Assembly: GCF_900638585.1 (NCBI RefSeq)
Contig: NZ_LR134523.1
Location: 186,001-250,000, forward strand
Origin: Aedoeadaptatus ivorii
GTDB taxonomy: Bacteria > Bacillota > Clostridia > Tissierellales > Peptoniphilaceae
DNA length: 64,000 nucleotides
Reading direction: 5' to 3'
In this document: positions 44,996-54,233 of the stretch, one piece after another
Position numbering within the stretch: position 1 is the stretch's first letter
Layout: every line of letters starts with the position of its first letter
Made by a program: the position numbers and the translations under genes
The notes under the pieces: generated by a model
What the model was told of the DNA's origin: nothing
What the model saw: the letters and a program-made list of their open reading frames with translations, nothing else
Databases searched by the model: none

Positions 44996-45532
44996 ATGAA
45001 GCGTATCATCGTATACGGAAGCAAATACGGCACAACGGCGCGCTACGCCCACGAATTGGCCGCGCGCATGGGGATTCCCGCCGTCGCCCACAAAAAGATC
45101 CGCGGCGACGAGGAGGCGGATCTCGTCATCCTGCTCGGCGGTCTTTACGCGGGAACGCTGCTGGGTCTAAAGCGGGCCTTGCCGCTGATGCGCCGGGCGA
45201 AGGGGTGTATCGTGGCGACGGTGGGGCTCGCGGATCCCGAGGACGAAACGGGCGCCGCAAAGATTCGCGCGGGCATTCGGCGCCAAGTGGACGACGAAAT
45301 CTTCTCGAAGATGCGGCTATTCCACCTGCGCGGCGGCATCGACTACGACCGCCTGGGTACCGTGGACCGCGTTTTGATGAAGATGCTCTACTACAAAACG
45401 AGCCGCGTTCCCGAAGGGGAGCGAACCGAGGAGATGCGCGGTTTTTTGGAGAGCTACAATAAGACGGTGGATTTTGTGGACTTTGGAACCCTGGCGCCCA
45501 TTCTCAAGGAAATCGGACGTAGCGAACTCTAA
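44996..45532 (+). CDS. Flavodoxin-domain protein (HemG-like)
   Basis: A 178-residue FMN-binding protein. The N-terminal phosphate loop is YGSKYGTTARYAHELA, followed by ADLVILLGGLYAGTLLGLK. The layout resembles flavodoxin_5/HemG menaquinone-dependent oxidoreductases, though I see no heme pathway genes here. AAAGGAGC precedes the start. A TetR regulator gene follows after 8 bases, so the two are co-transcribed. Confidence 0.85.
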   Translation: MKRIIVYGSKYGTTARYAHELAARMGIPAVAHKKIRGDEEADLVILLGGLYAGTLLGLKRALPLMRRAKGCIVATVGLADPEDETGAAKIRAGIRRQVDDEIFSKMRLFHLRGGIDYDRLGTVDRVLMKMLYYKTSRVPEGERTEEMRGFLESYNKTVDFVDFGTLAPILKEIGRSEL

Positions 45533-45540
45533 AAGGGGGA

Positions 45541-46107
45541 ATGTCGATGGACAATATGAAAGAAAAGATTGCGGATGTGCTCCGCGAAATGTTGAACGAA
45601 ACAAAATTGGAAAACATCACCGTAAAGGCACTGTGCGAGCGGGCGCAGATTTCGCGGCAGACGTTCTACTATCACTTTCACGATATCTACGACGTGGTGG
45701 AGTGGATCTTTCTGTCCGAAGCGGAGACGATTCTCGCCGCCTTCGATACCTTCGACGACTGGCAATATGTATATATGCTGATTATGAAATGGCTCGAGAA
45801 TCACAAGACTTTGGTGCTCAACTGCTACCGATCGGTGCAGCGAGAGTATATCGAAACCTTTATCGACCGCATTCTCTACCGCTATATTTTCCATATGGTC
45901 GATGCCGAGGCGAAAGACGCGCGCATTTCGGAATCGCAAAAGGCGTTTATCGCGCGCTTTTTTACCCTGGCGCTTACCGGGATCTCGTTGGATTGGATCG
46001 GGCGGGGCATGAAAGACGATCCCAACGAGCTGGTGGGCCAGGTCTATATCCTTCTGGAAGGGGACTTTCACAAGGCGATCCATAATTTCGAGCGACAAAA
46101 TCGCTGA
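45541..46107 (+). CDS. TetR/AcrR family transcription regulator
   Basis: A 188-residue repressor. The N-terminal helix-turn-helix (about 8-55) contains ITVKALCERAQISRQTFYYHF; the C-terminal ligand domain (about 70-185) is helical, resembling the TetR_C_8/DhaS group. It shares an operon with the flavodoxin gene and lies just upstream of the oleate hydratase gene, which it may control in response to fatty acids (inference from position). AAAAGGGGG precedes the start. Confidence 0.9.
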   Translation: MSMDNMKEKIADVLREMLNETKLENITVKALCERAQISRQTFYYHFHDIYDVVEWIFLSEAETILAAFDTFDDWQYVYMLIMKWLENHKTLVLNCYRSVQREYIETFIDRILYRYIFHMVDAEAKDARISESQKAFIARFFTLALTGISLDWIGRGMKDDPNELVGQVYILLEGDFHKAIHNFERQNR

Positions 46108-46110
46108 TCT

Positions 46111-46145
46111 TCCTTACACCGTGGGCGCGGTGTAAGGATTTTTTA
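46111..46145 (+). terminator. Terminator of the flavodoxin-TetR operon
   Basis: TCCTTACACCG-TGGG-CGCGGTGTAAGGA-type hairpin followed by six T. Confidence 0.88.
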
Positions 46146-46210
46146 TACAGTTAGAGTATCTGTCTATTATCGTTTCATCACATACATCCTATACTGAACA
46201 CAGAAACAAA

Positions 46211-46296
46211 AAAGGAGGTCCGGCGGGACGATGCCCGTTCTTTTGTGGCCCTTCGGCGCGAAACGGTATGCAAGGACGTAGCGTTTCGGCCGAAGG
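46211..46296 (+). promoter_or_regulatory. Structured leader of the oleate hydratase gene with a short ORF
   Basis: A perfect ribosome-binding site (AAAGGAGG, 46211-46218) precedes a 16-codon ORF starting ATG at 46231 and ending TAG. The ORF overlaps a strong stem-loop: arms CCTTCGGC-GC-GAAACG (46250-46265) and CGTTTC-GGCCGAAGG (46282-46296), 14 pairs with a small bulge. A possible -10 box TATACT lies at 46190. No T run follows, so control would be at translation or mRNA stability. Confidence 0.4.
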
Positions 46297-46363
46297 TCGC
46301 ATCGGTTGTATCATTTGTTTACGGCATCTGCCCGCGGGCCGTGTTTCAAAAAGGAGTATGTCT

Positions 46364-48160
46364 ATGAAACTGAAGACTTATGACGAACGACTCAAACTCA
46401 CCAACGGGAACTACCATTCGCTGGTACAATCCCGTAAGCCCGAAGGCATCGAAAAGAAGACTGCGACCATCATCGGCACCGGCATTGCCGGTCTCGCCGC
46501 CGGTTGCTATCTGATCAAAGACGCCCATATGGACGGCAGCCGGATCACGTTTTTGGAACAGCTCGACGTGGCGGGCGGCTCCCTCGACGGCGCCCGCAGA
46601 GAAAACGCGGGCTATGTCGCCCGGGGCGGCCGCGAAATGGGGCACCACTTCGAATGTCTGTGGGATCTGTTCAGCGCCATTCCGTCCTACGAGGATCCGG
46701 AAAATATGTCGATATTGGATTATTTCTTCTACACCAATCTCGACGACCCCAATTCCAGCAACTGCCGCATTACCAAAAATCGCGGCGAGCGCCACGACAA
46801 CGGCAAGTTCAACTTGGGTCAAGATGCGGCGAAAGAGCTGATGCACTTTATGAACATCGCCGACGAAGAGCTCGAAGGCAAGGCGATCGACGAATTCCTT
46901 TCCGATGCGGTGCTGGAATCCGACTTTTGGACATTCTGGCGTACCATGTTTGCCTTTGAAAACTGGCACAGCGCTTTGGAAATGAAGCTCTATATGAACC
47001 GCTTCGTGCACCATGTCGACGGACTGCCCGACCTGAGCGCCCTGCAGTTCTCGCGCTATGACCAGTACCATTCCTTTGTAAAGCCCATGGAAAAATACCT
47101 CAAAGACCACGGCGCCGAATTCCGCTATGGCGTTACCGTCGACAATGTGGAATTTTCGCTCTCCGACGACAAAAAATGCGCCCGCCGCATTGTCGCCACC
47201 GACGATACGGGGGCGGATGCGTCCATCGAACTCACGGACGACGATCTGGTCTTTATCACCAACGGCTCCCTCACCGAAAACTCCGGCTACGGCGACAACG
47301 ACAATCCCGCGCCCATGGACAGCGCGCAATCGGGCAGCTGGAAATTGTGGAAGAATATCGCCGCCCAATCCGACGAATTCGGCCATCCCGAGGTATTTTG
47401 CGCCGACACCGAAAAGACCAACTGGGAATCCTGTACCATCACTTGCCACGACGAAAGCGCCGCAAAGTATATCGAAAAGATCACCAAGCGCAGTCCCTAC
47501 GGCGGGCGCACGGTAACCGGCGGCATCGTCACCGCCGTCGATTCCGCATGGCTTTTGAGTTGGACGATAAACCGGCAGGGGCAATATCCCGAACAACCCG
47601 AAGGCGACGTGGCCGTGTGGGTATACGGCCTCTTTAGCGACAAAGACGGCGACTATATTCAAAAACCCATGCGCGAATGCACCGGCGAGGAGATCACAAA
47701 AGAGTGGCTCTACCACATCGGCGTGCCGGAAGAGGAAATCGAATCGATCGCCGACACCTGCACCGCCGTGCCGGTGATGATGCCCTATATTACCGCGCAA
47801 TTTATGCCGCGCCACTTCGGCGATCGGCCCTATGTGGTGCCGAAGCACGCCGTAAACTTCGCCTTCCTCGGCCAATTCGCAGAAACCTTGGACATCCCCG
47901 CGCGCGACACCGTATTTACCACCGAGTACTCCGGCAGAACCGCCATGGAAGCCGTATATGTCCTCACCGGCGTGGAAAAAGGCGTGCCCGAAGTATACGC
48001 TTCCCGCTATGATATGCGCTACTTGATGGCCGGCGCCTCTTCGCTCCTCGACGGCGAAAAGCCCGACATCCACGTGCCCGAACTCGTCAAAAAGAAAGTA
48101 GCCGCCGCCCTCGAAGGCACCGACACCCTCAAAATGCTCAAAGAATACAATCTCCTCTAA
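46364..48160 (+). CDS. ohyA: Oleate hydratase (FAD-dependent, MCRA family)
   Basis: Adds water across the cis-9 double bond of oleic acid to give 10-hydroxystearate, detoxifying unsaturated fatty acids. The 598 residues match the usual family length. The Rossmann loop GTGIAGLAAG is at 38-47, followed by LEQLDVAGGSLDGA and the FAD/substrate loop RGGREM (87-92). Later blocks include the MNRFVHHVDGLPDLSALQF region and the EYSGRTAMEAVY flavin end. Start at 46364, 7 bases after AAGGAG; ATG 46358 is too close. It lies downstream of a TetR gene and is preceded by a structured leader. Confidence 0.96.
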   Translation: MKLKTYDERLKLTNGNYHSLVQSRKPEGIEKKTATIIGTGIAGLAAGCYLIKDAHMDGSRITFLEQLDVAGGSLDGARRENAGYVARGGREMGHHFECLWDLFSAIPSYEDPENMSILDYFFYTNLDDPNSSNCRITKNRGERHDNGKFNLGQDAAKELMHFMNIADEELEGKAIDEFLSDAVLESDFWTFWRTMFAFENWHSALEMKLYMNRFVHHVDGLPDLSALQFSRYDQYHSFVKPMEKYLKDHGAEFRYGVTVDNVEFSLSDDKKCARRIVATDDTGADASIELTDDDLVFITNGSLTENSGYGDNDNPAPMDSAQSGSWKLWKNIAAQSDEFGHPEVFCADTEKTNWESCTITCHDESAAKYIEKITKRSPYGGRTVTGGIVTAVDSAWLLSWTINRQGQYPEQPEGDVAVWVYGLFSDKDGDYIQKPMRECTGEEITKEWLYHIGVPEEEIESIADTCTAVPVMMPYITAQFMPRHFGDRPYVVPKHAVNFAFLGQFAETLDIPARDTVFTTEYSGRTAMEAVYVLTGVEKGVPEVYASRYDMRYLMAGASSLLDGEKPDIHVPELVKKKVAAALEGTDTLKMLKEYNLL

Positions 48161-48194
48161 TCTCCTAGACGACAACCTTCTCCTTGGGATGCAT

Positions 48195-48234
48195 ACAAAA
48201 AACAGGCCCCGCCGCGCGCGAGGCCTGTTTTTGT
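48195..48234. terminator. Bidirectional terminator between oleate hydratase and DsbA-like genes
   Basis: ACAAAAAACAGGCC ... GGCCTGTTTTTGT arms with T runs on both strands. Confidence 0.88.
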
Positions 48235-48238
48235 GTGG

Positions 48239-48868
48239 CTATTCTTTTGTCTGCGCCCGGCGAATCGCCGCCTGAAAATCCGCCATCGGCGCGGCGCCGG
48301 CGATCGTGTATTTCTCGTCGAAGAGGAAAAACGGCACGCCGCGGATCCCGATCTCTTCCGCCCGCACCAAATCGCGAATATAAAAGCCCTCGTATTCGCC
48401 CTTGGCGAGCACCGATTCGGCTTCGGCGGGATTCAACCCGACCTCCTTTGCCAGCGCAACCAGCGTCGGGCGGTCGCTGATCAGTGCCCCTTCGAGAAAC
48501 ACCGCCTCTTGCGTCCGGCGAAAGAATTCCGTGCCCTTGCCCTTTGCCTTGGCGTACTGAAACAGCCGGTGCGCGTCCTTCGTATTGCCGCGCACGAGGG
48601 CGCGCCAATCGATGGAAAGGCCCGCCTCTGTCGCCAGCGCATCCACATCCGACCGGGCGGCGATAACCTTGTCCTCGCTCCATCCCTTTTCCGCCGCGAG
48701 CCGCTCCCAGTAGGGTTCGCCCTCTGCCGGATAGATCGCATCGGAAAGCGAATAACTCATATATTCCACCTCGGCCTCGGCACCCTCGGCGACCATCGCC
48801 GCTTCCATTTGCTTCGAGCCGATCAGACAAAACGGGCAGAGAAAATCCGCCCACACTTGAATCTTCAT
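48239..48868 (-). CDS. DsbA-family oxidoreductase (FrnE-like)
   Basis: A 209-residue thioredoxin-fold protein without a signal peptide. The active site is CPFC at 11-14 (WADFLCPFCLIG). A helical insertion precedes the cis-Pro region GIRGVPFFLFDEKYTIAGA, as in FrnE/polyketide-type DsbA proteins. It probably acts in the cytoplasm as a disulfide reductase or isomerase. AGGAGGCG precedes the start. Monocistronic. Confidence 0.93.
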   Translation of the reverse strand: MKIQVWADFLCPFCLIGSKQMEAAMVAEGAEAEVEYMSYSLSDAIYPAEGEPYWERLAAEKGWSEDKVIAARSDVDALATEAGLSIDWRALVRGNTKDAHRLFQYAKAKGKGTEFFRRTQEAVFLEGALISDRPTLVALAKEVGLNPAEAESVLAKGEYEGFYIRDLVRAEEIGIRGVPFFLFDEKYTIAGAAPMADFQAAIRRAQTKE

Positions 48869-48975
48869 ACAACGCCTCCTTTAAACATTTGCATACTATA
48901 TCTACCCGGAGGCGACCGGCGTTATAGGGGGAGGCTTGTTTTTTCGATTGGCCGTCCTGCCTTTGCTTTTGTGAA

Positions 48976-49010
48976 ATAAAAGCCCACCCCGCATAGCGAG
49001 GTGGGTGCTT
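48976..49010 (-). terminator. Terminator of the LytTR-DUF3021 operon
   Basis: CACCCACCTCGC-TA-TGCGGGGTGGGC stem on the minus strand with a T-rich tail. Confidence 0.75.
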
Positions 49011-49012
49011 TC

Positions 49013-49444
49013 TTATTTCTTCTGATATTCCTTTAGCTTGCGCGTAATCTCTTGGCCGGTCTTTCGATAGTACAAGTAAATTCCCGCCCAGAGGGCAAAG
49101 AAAATCACGATATTGATGATGAAAAACCCGATCAACGCAGATGCACCTTGCTGTACCGGCAGCCATCCCCCGTACAAGGCCGCGCCCGCCAACACCGTCG
49201 TCCCGATCGCGAGATGGATCAGCGTCTGTACGGGGAGCGAGAGCCGTTCGTCGTCGTAGACGATCGCCGGAAGCCCGAATCCCAAACCGATGAGAATCGA
49301 CGCCAGCGTCCTTTTGCTGTAGGCGTAGTCGTGCATTTCCAAATGGCCGCCGGCGATCTGCTCGACAATGACATTGGCCAGGCAGAAGATGACCAGAGCG
49401 GCGCCGATGCCGATGGCGGCGTTGTACAATAATTTTTTCAACAT
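49013..49444 (-). CDS. DUF3021 membrane protein
   Basis: A 143-residue protein with four helices (about 8-28, 45-62, 75-95 and 103-125). This is the DUF3021 layout that almost always follows a LytTR regulator gene, as here. These pairs form membrane-inhibited regulatory systems (LRS type) in which the membrane protein restrains the regulator; this gene's exact role is inferred from the pairing. AGGAGG precedes the start. Confidence 0.88.
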   Translation of the reverse strand: MLKKLLYNAAIGIGAALVIFCLANVIVEQIAGGHLEMHDYAYSKRTLASILIGLGFGLPAIVYDDERLSLPVQTLIHLAIGTTVLAGAALYGGWLPVQQGASALIGFFIINIVIFFALWAGIYLYYRKTGQEITRKLKEYQKK

Positions 49445-49455
49445 ATACTTCCTCC

Positions 49456-49890
49456 TTAGAGTCCCAGTCGCTTCTTAAACGCCGGCAGATAATGCCGGGA
49501 AATATACTCGCTTTCTCCGTTTTTCAGATAGAGCCGCATCATACCGCCCCAGGTGGCCTCCATCGATTCGCAGGCATTCAGATTGACCACGGCGGATTTC
49601 GAGATGCGCACAAAGTCCCTGCCCAGAGCGTCGTGGAGTTCGTACAACCGCCTGGGGGATTGCAGCGTGCGGTTTTTTGTGACAATCTGCGTCTTGCCGC
49701 CTTCGACCCGCAGCAGCAGGACATCCTCGGGCTCGACGAGATAGATCCTGTCGTCGCTCGTCGCGGAAAGCGGGCCACCTTCGTCGGTAAAAATCTTAAG
49801 AATGCGCTGCACCTCCTCGTCGATTGTCGCGGCATAAATCACCGCGTGGGGCGTTATACAATCGGGGTCGATCTTAATCTCGGCCTTCAT
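49456..49890 (-). CDS. LytTR-domain transcription regulator
   Basis: A 144-residue regulator with no receiver domain. The LytTR DNA-binding domain fills about residues 45-144 (RIYLVEPEDVLLLRVEGGKTQIV, given in parts: RIYLVEPEDV, LLLRVEGGK; LYELHDALG; FVRISKSAVVNL). Start at 49890 (ATG after GGAGAGACG); the upstream in-frame extension has no such site. It is co-transcribed with the DUF3021 gene 11 bases downstream. Confidence 0.9.
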   Translation of the reverse strand: MKAEIKIDPDCITPHAVIYAATIDEEVQRILKIFTDEGGPLSATSDDRIYLVEPEDVLLLRVEGGKTQIVTKNRTLQSPRRLYELHDALGRDFVRISKSAVVNLNACESMEATWGGMMRLYLKNGESEYISRHYLPAFKKRLGL

Positions 49891-50045
49891 CGTCTCTCTC
49901 CTTTCTTCTCTGCTTGCAGTATAGCACCCTTTTGGAGGGTTGTATCGTCGATTGCTGTAAGTGGTCCAAATGCGGGGGTGAAATGCAGGGGGAAGGGGAG
50001 TATTTTGAAATCCCATCTACTTAATGAATTAATATGTTAAAACAA

Positions 50046-50074
50046 TGGAAAATTTGAATAGTTTCGCCTATAAT
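50046..50074 (+). promoter_or_regulatory. Possible promoter of the cas operon
   Basis: A consensus -10 box TATAAT at 50069-50074 lies 20 bases before the cas6 start. The -35 match at 50046 (TGGAAA, 17-base spacer) is weak. The flanking 49900-50093 region is AT-rich. Confidence 0.35.
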
Positions 50075-50093
50075 CGTTTGCAGGAGGTCAATT

Positions 50094-50852
50094 TTGTTAG
50101 CTAAATTTCGATTATATTTTCCCCGTGAAGAATTGCATTATCGCATGGGCAGTGTTTTTCACGGATTCTTATTACAGGCCATGGACGGCAACTTGGCCAC
50201 GCGATATCACGAAGCCGAACATAAACCGTTTAGACAAGCGATTTCCTTTGAAGGGGAGTTTGCCATTTGGGAGATTTCGACGGTAAATGAAGAAGCGTAT
50301 GATGCCGTACAGACGGTAATTCAACCGCTATCGTCGATCCACATTGCGCATAGAGATGCCAATTACGAAATTCTCAAAAAGGAGATAGTCACAGAATCGC
50401 GCGATCAGTTTGTAAAGCGATTTTTGACACTACAATCGCCCAACCGCTTCGCAAACATTCGCTTTGTGACGCCGGCCGCCTTTAAATCTCAGGGGCGATA
50501 TGTTCATATGCCGACGGTACATTTGATTTTACAAAGCCTCTTAAAAAAATTCGACGCCTTTGAAAAGAATTATGCGTATTTATCGCAAGAACTCTTGCAG
50601 GACATGGAAGAAAAGATCGAGATTCATAATTACCGTTTGAAATCGAATCCATTTCCATTGGAGCGGATTATCGTACCCGCTTTTATGGGAACGGTAGGCC
50701 TCAAAATGGCGGCCCCCGATCCCTTAAAATCCTTCGTCCATATGTTGGTCGCCTATGGCGAATATGCGGGAATCGGAATCAAGACGGCACTGGGCATGGG
50801 GAAAATTTGCAAAATGGGGAGTGACGCATGGAACGAGAACAATTCAATTTGA
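50094..50852 (+). CDS. cas6: CRISPR-associated endoribonuclease Cas6
   Basis: Cleaves the CRISPR precursor RNA within repeats. The 252 residues show the tandem ferredoxin-like layout: RFVTPAAFKSQGRYVHMP in the middle and the C-terminal glycine-rich loop GIGIKTALGMGK. A candidate catalytic His lies in the N-terminal segment (FHGFLLQAM). The TTG start at 50094 follows AGGAGG by 6 bases. Its end overlaps cas10 by 25 bases; it is first in the nine-gene cas operon. Confidence 0.93.
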   Translation: MLAKFRLYFPREELHYRMGSVFHGFLLQAMDGNLATRYHEAEHKPFRQAISFEGEFAIWEISTVNEEAYDAVQTVIQPLSSIHIAHRDANYEILKKEIVTESRDQFVKRFLTLQSPNRFANIRFVTPAAFKSQGRYVHMPTVHLILQSLLKKFDAFEKNYAYLSQELLQDMEEKIEIHNYRLKSNPFPLERIIVPAFMGTVGLKMAAPDPLKSFVHMLVAYGEYAGIGIKTALGMGKICKMGSDAWNENNSI

Positions 50853-53158
50853 TACTGGGCTGTCTCTTACATGATTTGGGAAAGATTTTGTATCGCTATG
50901 ACGATCCCAGAAAGCATGCGAAGAGCGGCGGCGAGTTTTTACAAGAGCATCTGCATATAGACGATCCCACGGTACGAGAAATGGTGCTCTATCACCATTC
51001 GGATGCACTGCGTCGTAGCGGTTTGGCAAGAGACCATTTCGCCTACATCTCTTACATAGCGGACAATATCGCGGCATTTTCGGATCGGCGAGGCAGAGAA
51101 GGCGAAAACAAGAGATTTTTGCCCGACACGAATTTGGAATCGATCTTTAATATCCTAAACGGAAACAACCGACGCGGCGTATACCCCGCCACAATGCTCG
51201 ACAGCAATGCGCCGATTTTTCCGCAATCACAGGAGCGCGGGCTGGATCGGGAGTTTTATGGAAAAGTGGTAGATCGCGTGCGAGACAATCTCGCACACTT
51301 AAGTCAAGATTTTGCCTATCTACAATCCTATTTGGAGGTGGTAGAGGCAACGATGTCGTTTGTCCCTTCTTCGACCAATACCGCCGAGTTTGCGGACATT
51401 TCGCTGTTCGATCACCTAAAGCTGACGACGGCGTATGGCGCGGCAATCTATGCGTATTTGCAAGAATGCGGAGAAAAAGATTATCGGGCCCGCCTTTTGG
51501 ACGGCGCGGAAGATTTTTACGAAGAAGAGGCGTTTTTGCTGGTATCGCTCGACATGAGCGGAATTCAGAAGTTTATCTACCGGATTATCAAAAAGGGAGC
51601 ACTCAAATCCCTACGGGCGCGTTCCTTTTATTTGGACATAATGCTCGAAGTCATTGTCGATGAAATCCTTGCGCGGTTAGATTTGATCCGCGCGAATCTC
51701 TTGTATATCGGCGGAGGCGGCGCGTATCTGCTCCTTCCCAATACCGAAGAGACGAAGCGGGTGCTCGAGGCCGTGCAAAAAGAGGTCAATGGTTGGTTTA
51801 TGCAGGAGTTTTCGACCCAATTGTATTTGACCCTTGCCTATACGCCGGCTGCGGCAAATCACTTCCGCAATGTGCCGGAAGGAAGTTATGGCGCGCTGTT
51901 TCGGACGCTTTCGGAAAAGATCAGCGCACAAAAACTCAAACGGTATACATATCGGGACATTGTGGCATTCAATGAAGCTGTGGTTGTCGACGGCGATCGG
52001 GAATGCAAAAACTGCAACCGTACGGACCACTTGACCGAAGAAGGCATATGCGAAATGTGTGCCGACTTGCAACAGGTATCCGCGGGCATTTTCGAAAGGG
52101 ACTTTTTCTTATTTACCGAAGAAAAGCTCGACAAAACCGGTCTCGCCTTCCCCTTCGGACAATGGATGTATCCCGTCGGAAAGCGAGATTTGGCAAAATA
52201 CATGGAATCCGGAAAAGCCTATGTACGCGCTTATGCAAAAAACGAGTTCTATACGGGCGATGCCCTCTCGACCAATCTGTGGGTGGGAGATTATCACTAC
52301 AACAAGTTTACCGATCAGCTGAGTCGAGGAGAAGGGATCGAACGCATCGGGGTACTGCGCGCCGATGTCGACAATTTGGGACAGACATTTGTAAAGGGCT
52401 TTGAACGCAACGGCAATACGGATCTCGTTACGCTGTCCAGGACCTCGACTTTGTCTCGCGTATTTTCCAACTTCTTTAAATCAAATATAAATCATATTTT
52501 GGAGCATCCGGAGTACCGCTTTCGCGATGGTGAAATAGAGCCCAGAAAATGCAACATCATCTACTCCGGCGGAGACGATATCTTTTTGATCGGCCATTGG
52601 GCGGATGTAATCGAATTTGCCGTGGATCTGCAGCGCGCGTTCCGCCGTTTTACAGAAGACAGCGTTACGATATCTGCAGGCATCGGCATCTATGCCTCTT
52701 CCTATCCCATCAGCCATATGGCCGAGGAAACGGGAGAATTGGAAAGCGCCGCCAAGGCATATATCGATCGGTGGGAGAATCCCAAAAATGCGGTCTGCCT
52801 GTTTGAAGAAAATATGGCATTTTCGTGGGAAGAGTTTACCGAAAATGTGATCGGTGAAAAATACGATCTGTTGAAGCGTTATTTCCATGCCATGTATCCG
52901 GACGATGTCCAATCGGGCCATTCGGCGTTGTATCAGATTTTATATTATCTGCGCGAGATCGAGGACAAGATCAATTTTGCGCGCATACTATATCTCCTTT
53001 CTCGAAAAAAACCGAAGGAGAGAGAAGCGCGGGCGGTACAACAAGAATTGATCCAAAAATTGTACGAATGGTTGAAGATTGGGGAAGAGCGCAAAGCATT
53101 AGAGATGGCAATGATATTGTTGGTATACGAAAATCGAGGTGACAACGATGTACAATGA
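50828..53158 (+). CDS. cas10: Type III-A Cas10/Csm1
   Basis: Large subunit of the Csm effector, 776 residues. An N-terminal HD nuclease motif (LLHDLGK, His15-Asp16), a first palm domain with a degenerate GGGG motif (IGGGGAYLLLP), and a zinc ribbon with CKNC...CEMC (about 395-412) are seen. The second palm has an intact GGDD (YSGGDDIFLIG, about 579-582). GGDD makes cyclic oligoadenylates when target RNA is bound; HD cuts single-stranded DNA. Both sites look intact, so Csm6 signalling should work. Confidence 0.97.
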   Translation: MEREQFNLILGCLLHDLGKILYRYDDPRKHAKSGGEFLQEHLHIDDPTVREMVLYHHSDALRRSGLARDHFAYISYIADNIAAFSDRRGREGENKRFLPDTNLESIFNILNGNNRRGVYPATMLDSNAPIFPQSQERGLDREFYGKVVDRVRDNLAHLSQDFAYLQSYLEVVEATMSFVPSSTNTAEFADISLFDHLKLTTAYGAAIYAYLQECGEKDYRARLLDGAEDFYEEEAFLLVSLDMSGIQKFIYRIIKKGALKSLRARSFYLDIMLEVIVDEILARLDLIRANLLYIGGGGAYLLLPNTEETKRVLEAVQKEVNGWFMQEFSTQLYLTLAYTPAAANHFRNVPEGSYGALFRTLSEKISAQKLKRYTYRDIVAFNEAVVVDGDRECKNCNRTDHLTEEGICEMCADLQQVSAGIFERDFFLFTEEKLDKTGLAFPFGQWMYPVGKRDLAKYMESGKAYVRAYAKNEFYTGDALSTNLWVGDYHYNKFTDQLSRGEGIERIGVLRADVDNLGQTFVKGFERNGNTDLVTLSRTSTLSRVFSNFFKSNINHILEHPEYRFRDGEIEPRKCNIIYSGGDDIFLIGHWADVIEFAVDLQRAFRRFTEDSVTISAGIGIYASSYPISHMAEETGELESAAKAYIDRWENPKNAVCLFEENMAFSWEEFTENVIGEKYDLLKRYFHAMYPDDVQSGHSALYQILYYLREIEDKINFARILYLLSRKKPKEREARAVQQELIQKLYEWLKIGEERKALEMAMILLVYENRGDNDVQ

Positions 53159-53588
53159 TCGAACAAACAAAGGGTACAAAAAAAGCAACCATAAGGGGCA
53201 GGGGCCTGCGGTGCGCGCGAAAGAGATTAGAATCGACAATTTTTCCGATATGGCGGAAAAGGTGATGGATTCTTATGGCGACAACATCCGCGTAACTTCC
53301 AGCCAAATTCGTCCGTTTTTGGCAATGGTCAACCATATTGCGGAAGGGAGCGTAAAGGCGCAGGGCCCCCTCACAGATATAGAGCTAGGGGAAATCCAAT
53401 ATTTAAAAACGCGCTTGGTCTATAGCGCCGGCAAGGAACGAGATACCGCAACTTTTGTAGAGAAGGCAGACATTCTGGCCTTTTTGGACCGCATTACACA
53501 GTCGAAAGACAGAGAAGAAATTCAGTTGTTGGGGAAGTATTTCGAATCGTTGGTGGCATTTCATAAATTTAAGGGAGGTCGTGACTAA
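53148..53588 (+). CDS. csm2: Csm2, small subunit of the Csm complex
   Basis: A 146-residue helical protein with the Csm2 pattern: N-terminal basic region, then SSQIRPFLAMVNHIAEG and a C-terminal helix ending LGKYFESLVAFHKFKGGRD (split: LGKYFESLVAFHKF, KGGRD). It forms the inner filament that contacts the target RNA. Start at 53148 because GAGGTG lies 6 bases upstream; it overlaps cas10 by 11 bases and csm3 by one base. Confidence 0.92.
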   Translation: MYNDRTNKGYKKSNHKGQGPAVRAKEIRIDNFSDMAEKVMDSYGDNIRVTSSQIRPFLAMVNHIAEGSVKAQGPLTDIELGEIQYLKTRLVYSAGKERDTATFVEKADILAFLDRITQSKDREEIQLLGKYFESLVAFHKFKGGRD

Positions 53589-54232
53589 TGGCATACGGAA
53601 AAATTGCAATCACTGGAGAAATTGTTTTAAGAAGCGGATTGCATATTGGCGGATCGCAGGCATATTCTGCCATTGGCGCGGTGGATTCTCCGGTAATTAA
53701 AGATCCTTTGACGAAACTTCCGATGATTCCCGGCAGCTCTATCAAGGGAAAGCTACGCAGCCTTTTGGCACGAAAATACAATAAGGGCTTTGTGGAACAT
53801 AAAGACGACGACGAGAGAATCTTACGTCTGTTTGGATCTCAAGAGCGCATAGCGCGTATCCTCGTTTCCGATGCCGTTATGTCGACAGAGGAAGAAGCGC
53901 GTCTACTAGCGCTGGGCGCAGAAGCGACCACAGAAGTAAAATTCGAAAATACCATCGGTCGCGTCGATGGGGTCGCCAACCCCAGACAGATTCAAAGAGT
54001 GATCGCCGGGGCTCGCTTTCCCTTCGAAATTATTTATGAGTACTACGACGAAGAAGAAGTGTTCGAGGATATGGCCATATTAAAAGAGGGGCTGGAGCTC
54101 TTAGAATACGATTTTTTGGGGGGACATGGGACCCGCGGTTATGGGCGGATAGAGTTTGATGCAATCGACATCTGGCCGGTAGTGGGCTCGGAGGCCGAAG
54201 CATTGGCGGAACAAGTCAAAGGAAGATGGTGA
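53588..54232 (+). CDS. csm3: Csm3, backbone subunit and target-RNA nuclease
   Basis: A 214-residue RAMP (Cas7-like) protein. The catalytic Asp33 that cuts target RNA every 6 nt is present (GAVDSPVIKDPLTKLP, Asp at position 33). The RAMP glycine-rich loop IPGSSIKGKLRSLLA follows, and a C-terminal GGHGTRGYGRIEF loop. It starts within the csm2 stop (TAATG), so they are translationally coupled. Confidence 0.96.
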   Translation: MAYGKIAITGEIVLRSGLHIGGSQAYSAIGAVDSPVIKDPLTKLPMIPGSSIKGKLRSLLARKYNKGFVEHKDDDERILRLFGSQERIARILVSDAVMSTEEEARLLALGAEATTEVKFENTIGRVDGVANPRQIQRVIAGARFPFEIIYEYYDEEEVFEDMAILKEGLELLEYDFLGGHGTRGYGRIEFDAIDIWPVVGSEAEALAEQVKGRW

Positions 54233-54233
54233 G

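Noticed and set aside
46346-48175. 609-codon open frame on the minus strand
   Set aside because: It is the exact shadow of the oleate hydratase gene, which has a ribosome-binding site, FAD motifs and full family length. The antisense product shows no domain pattern.
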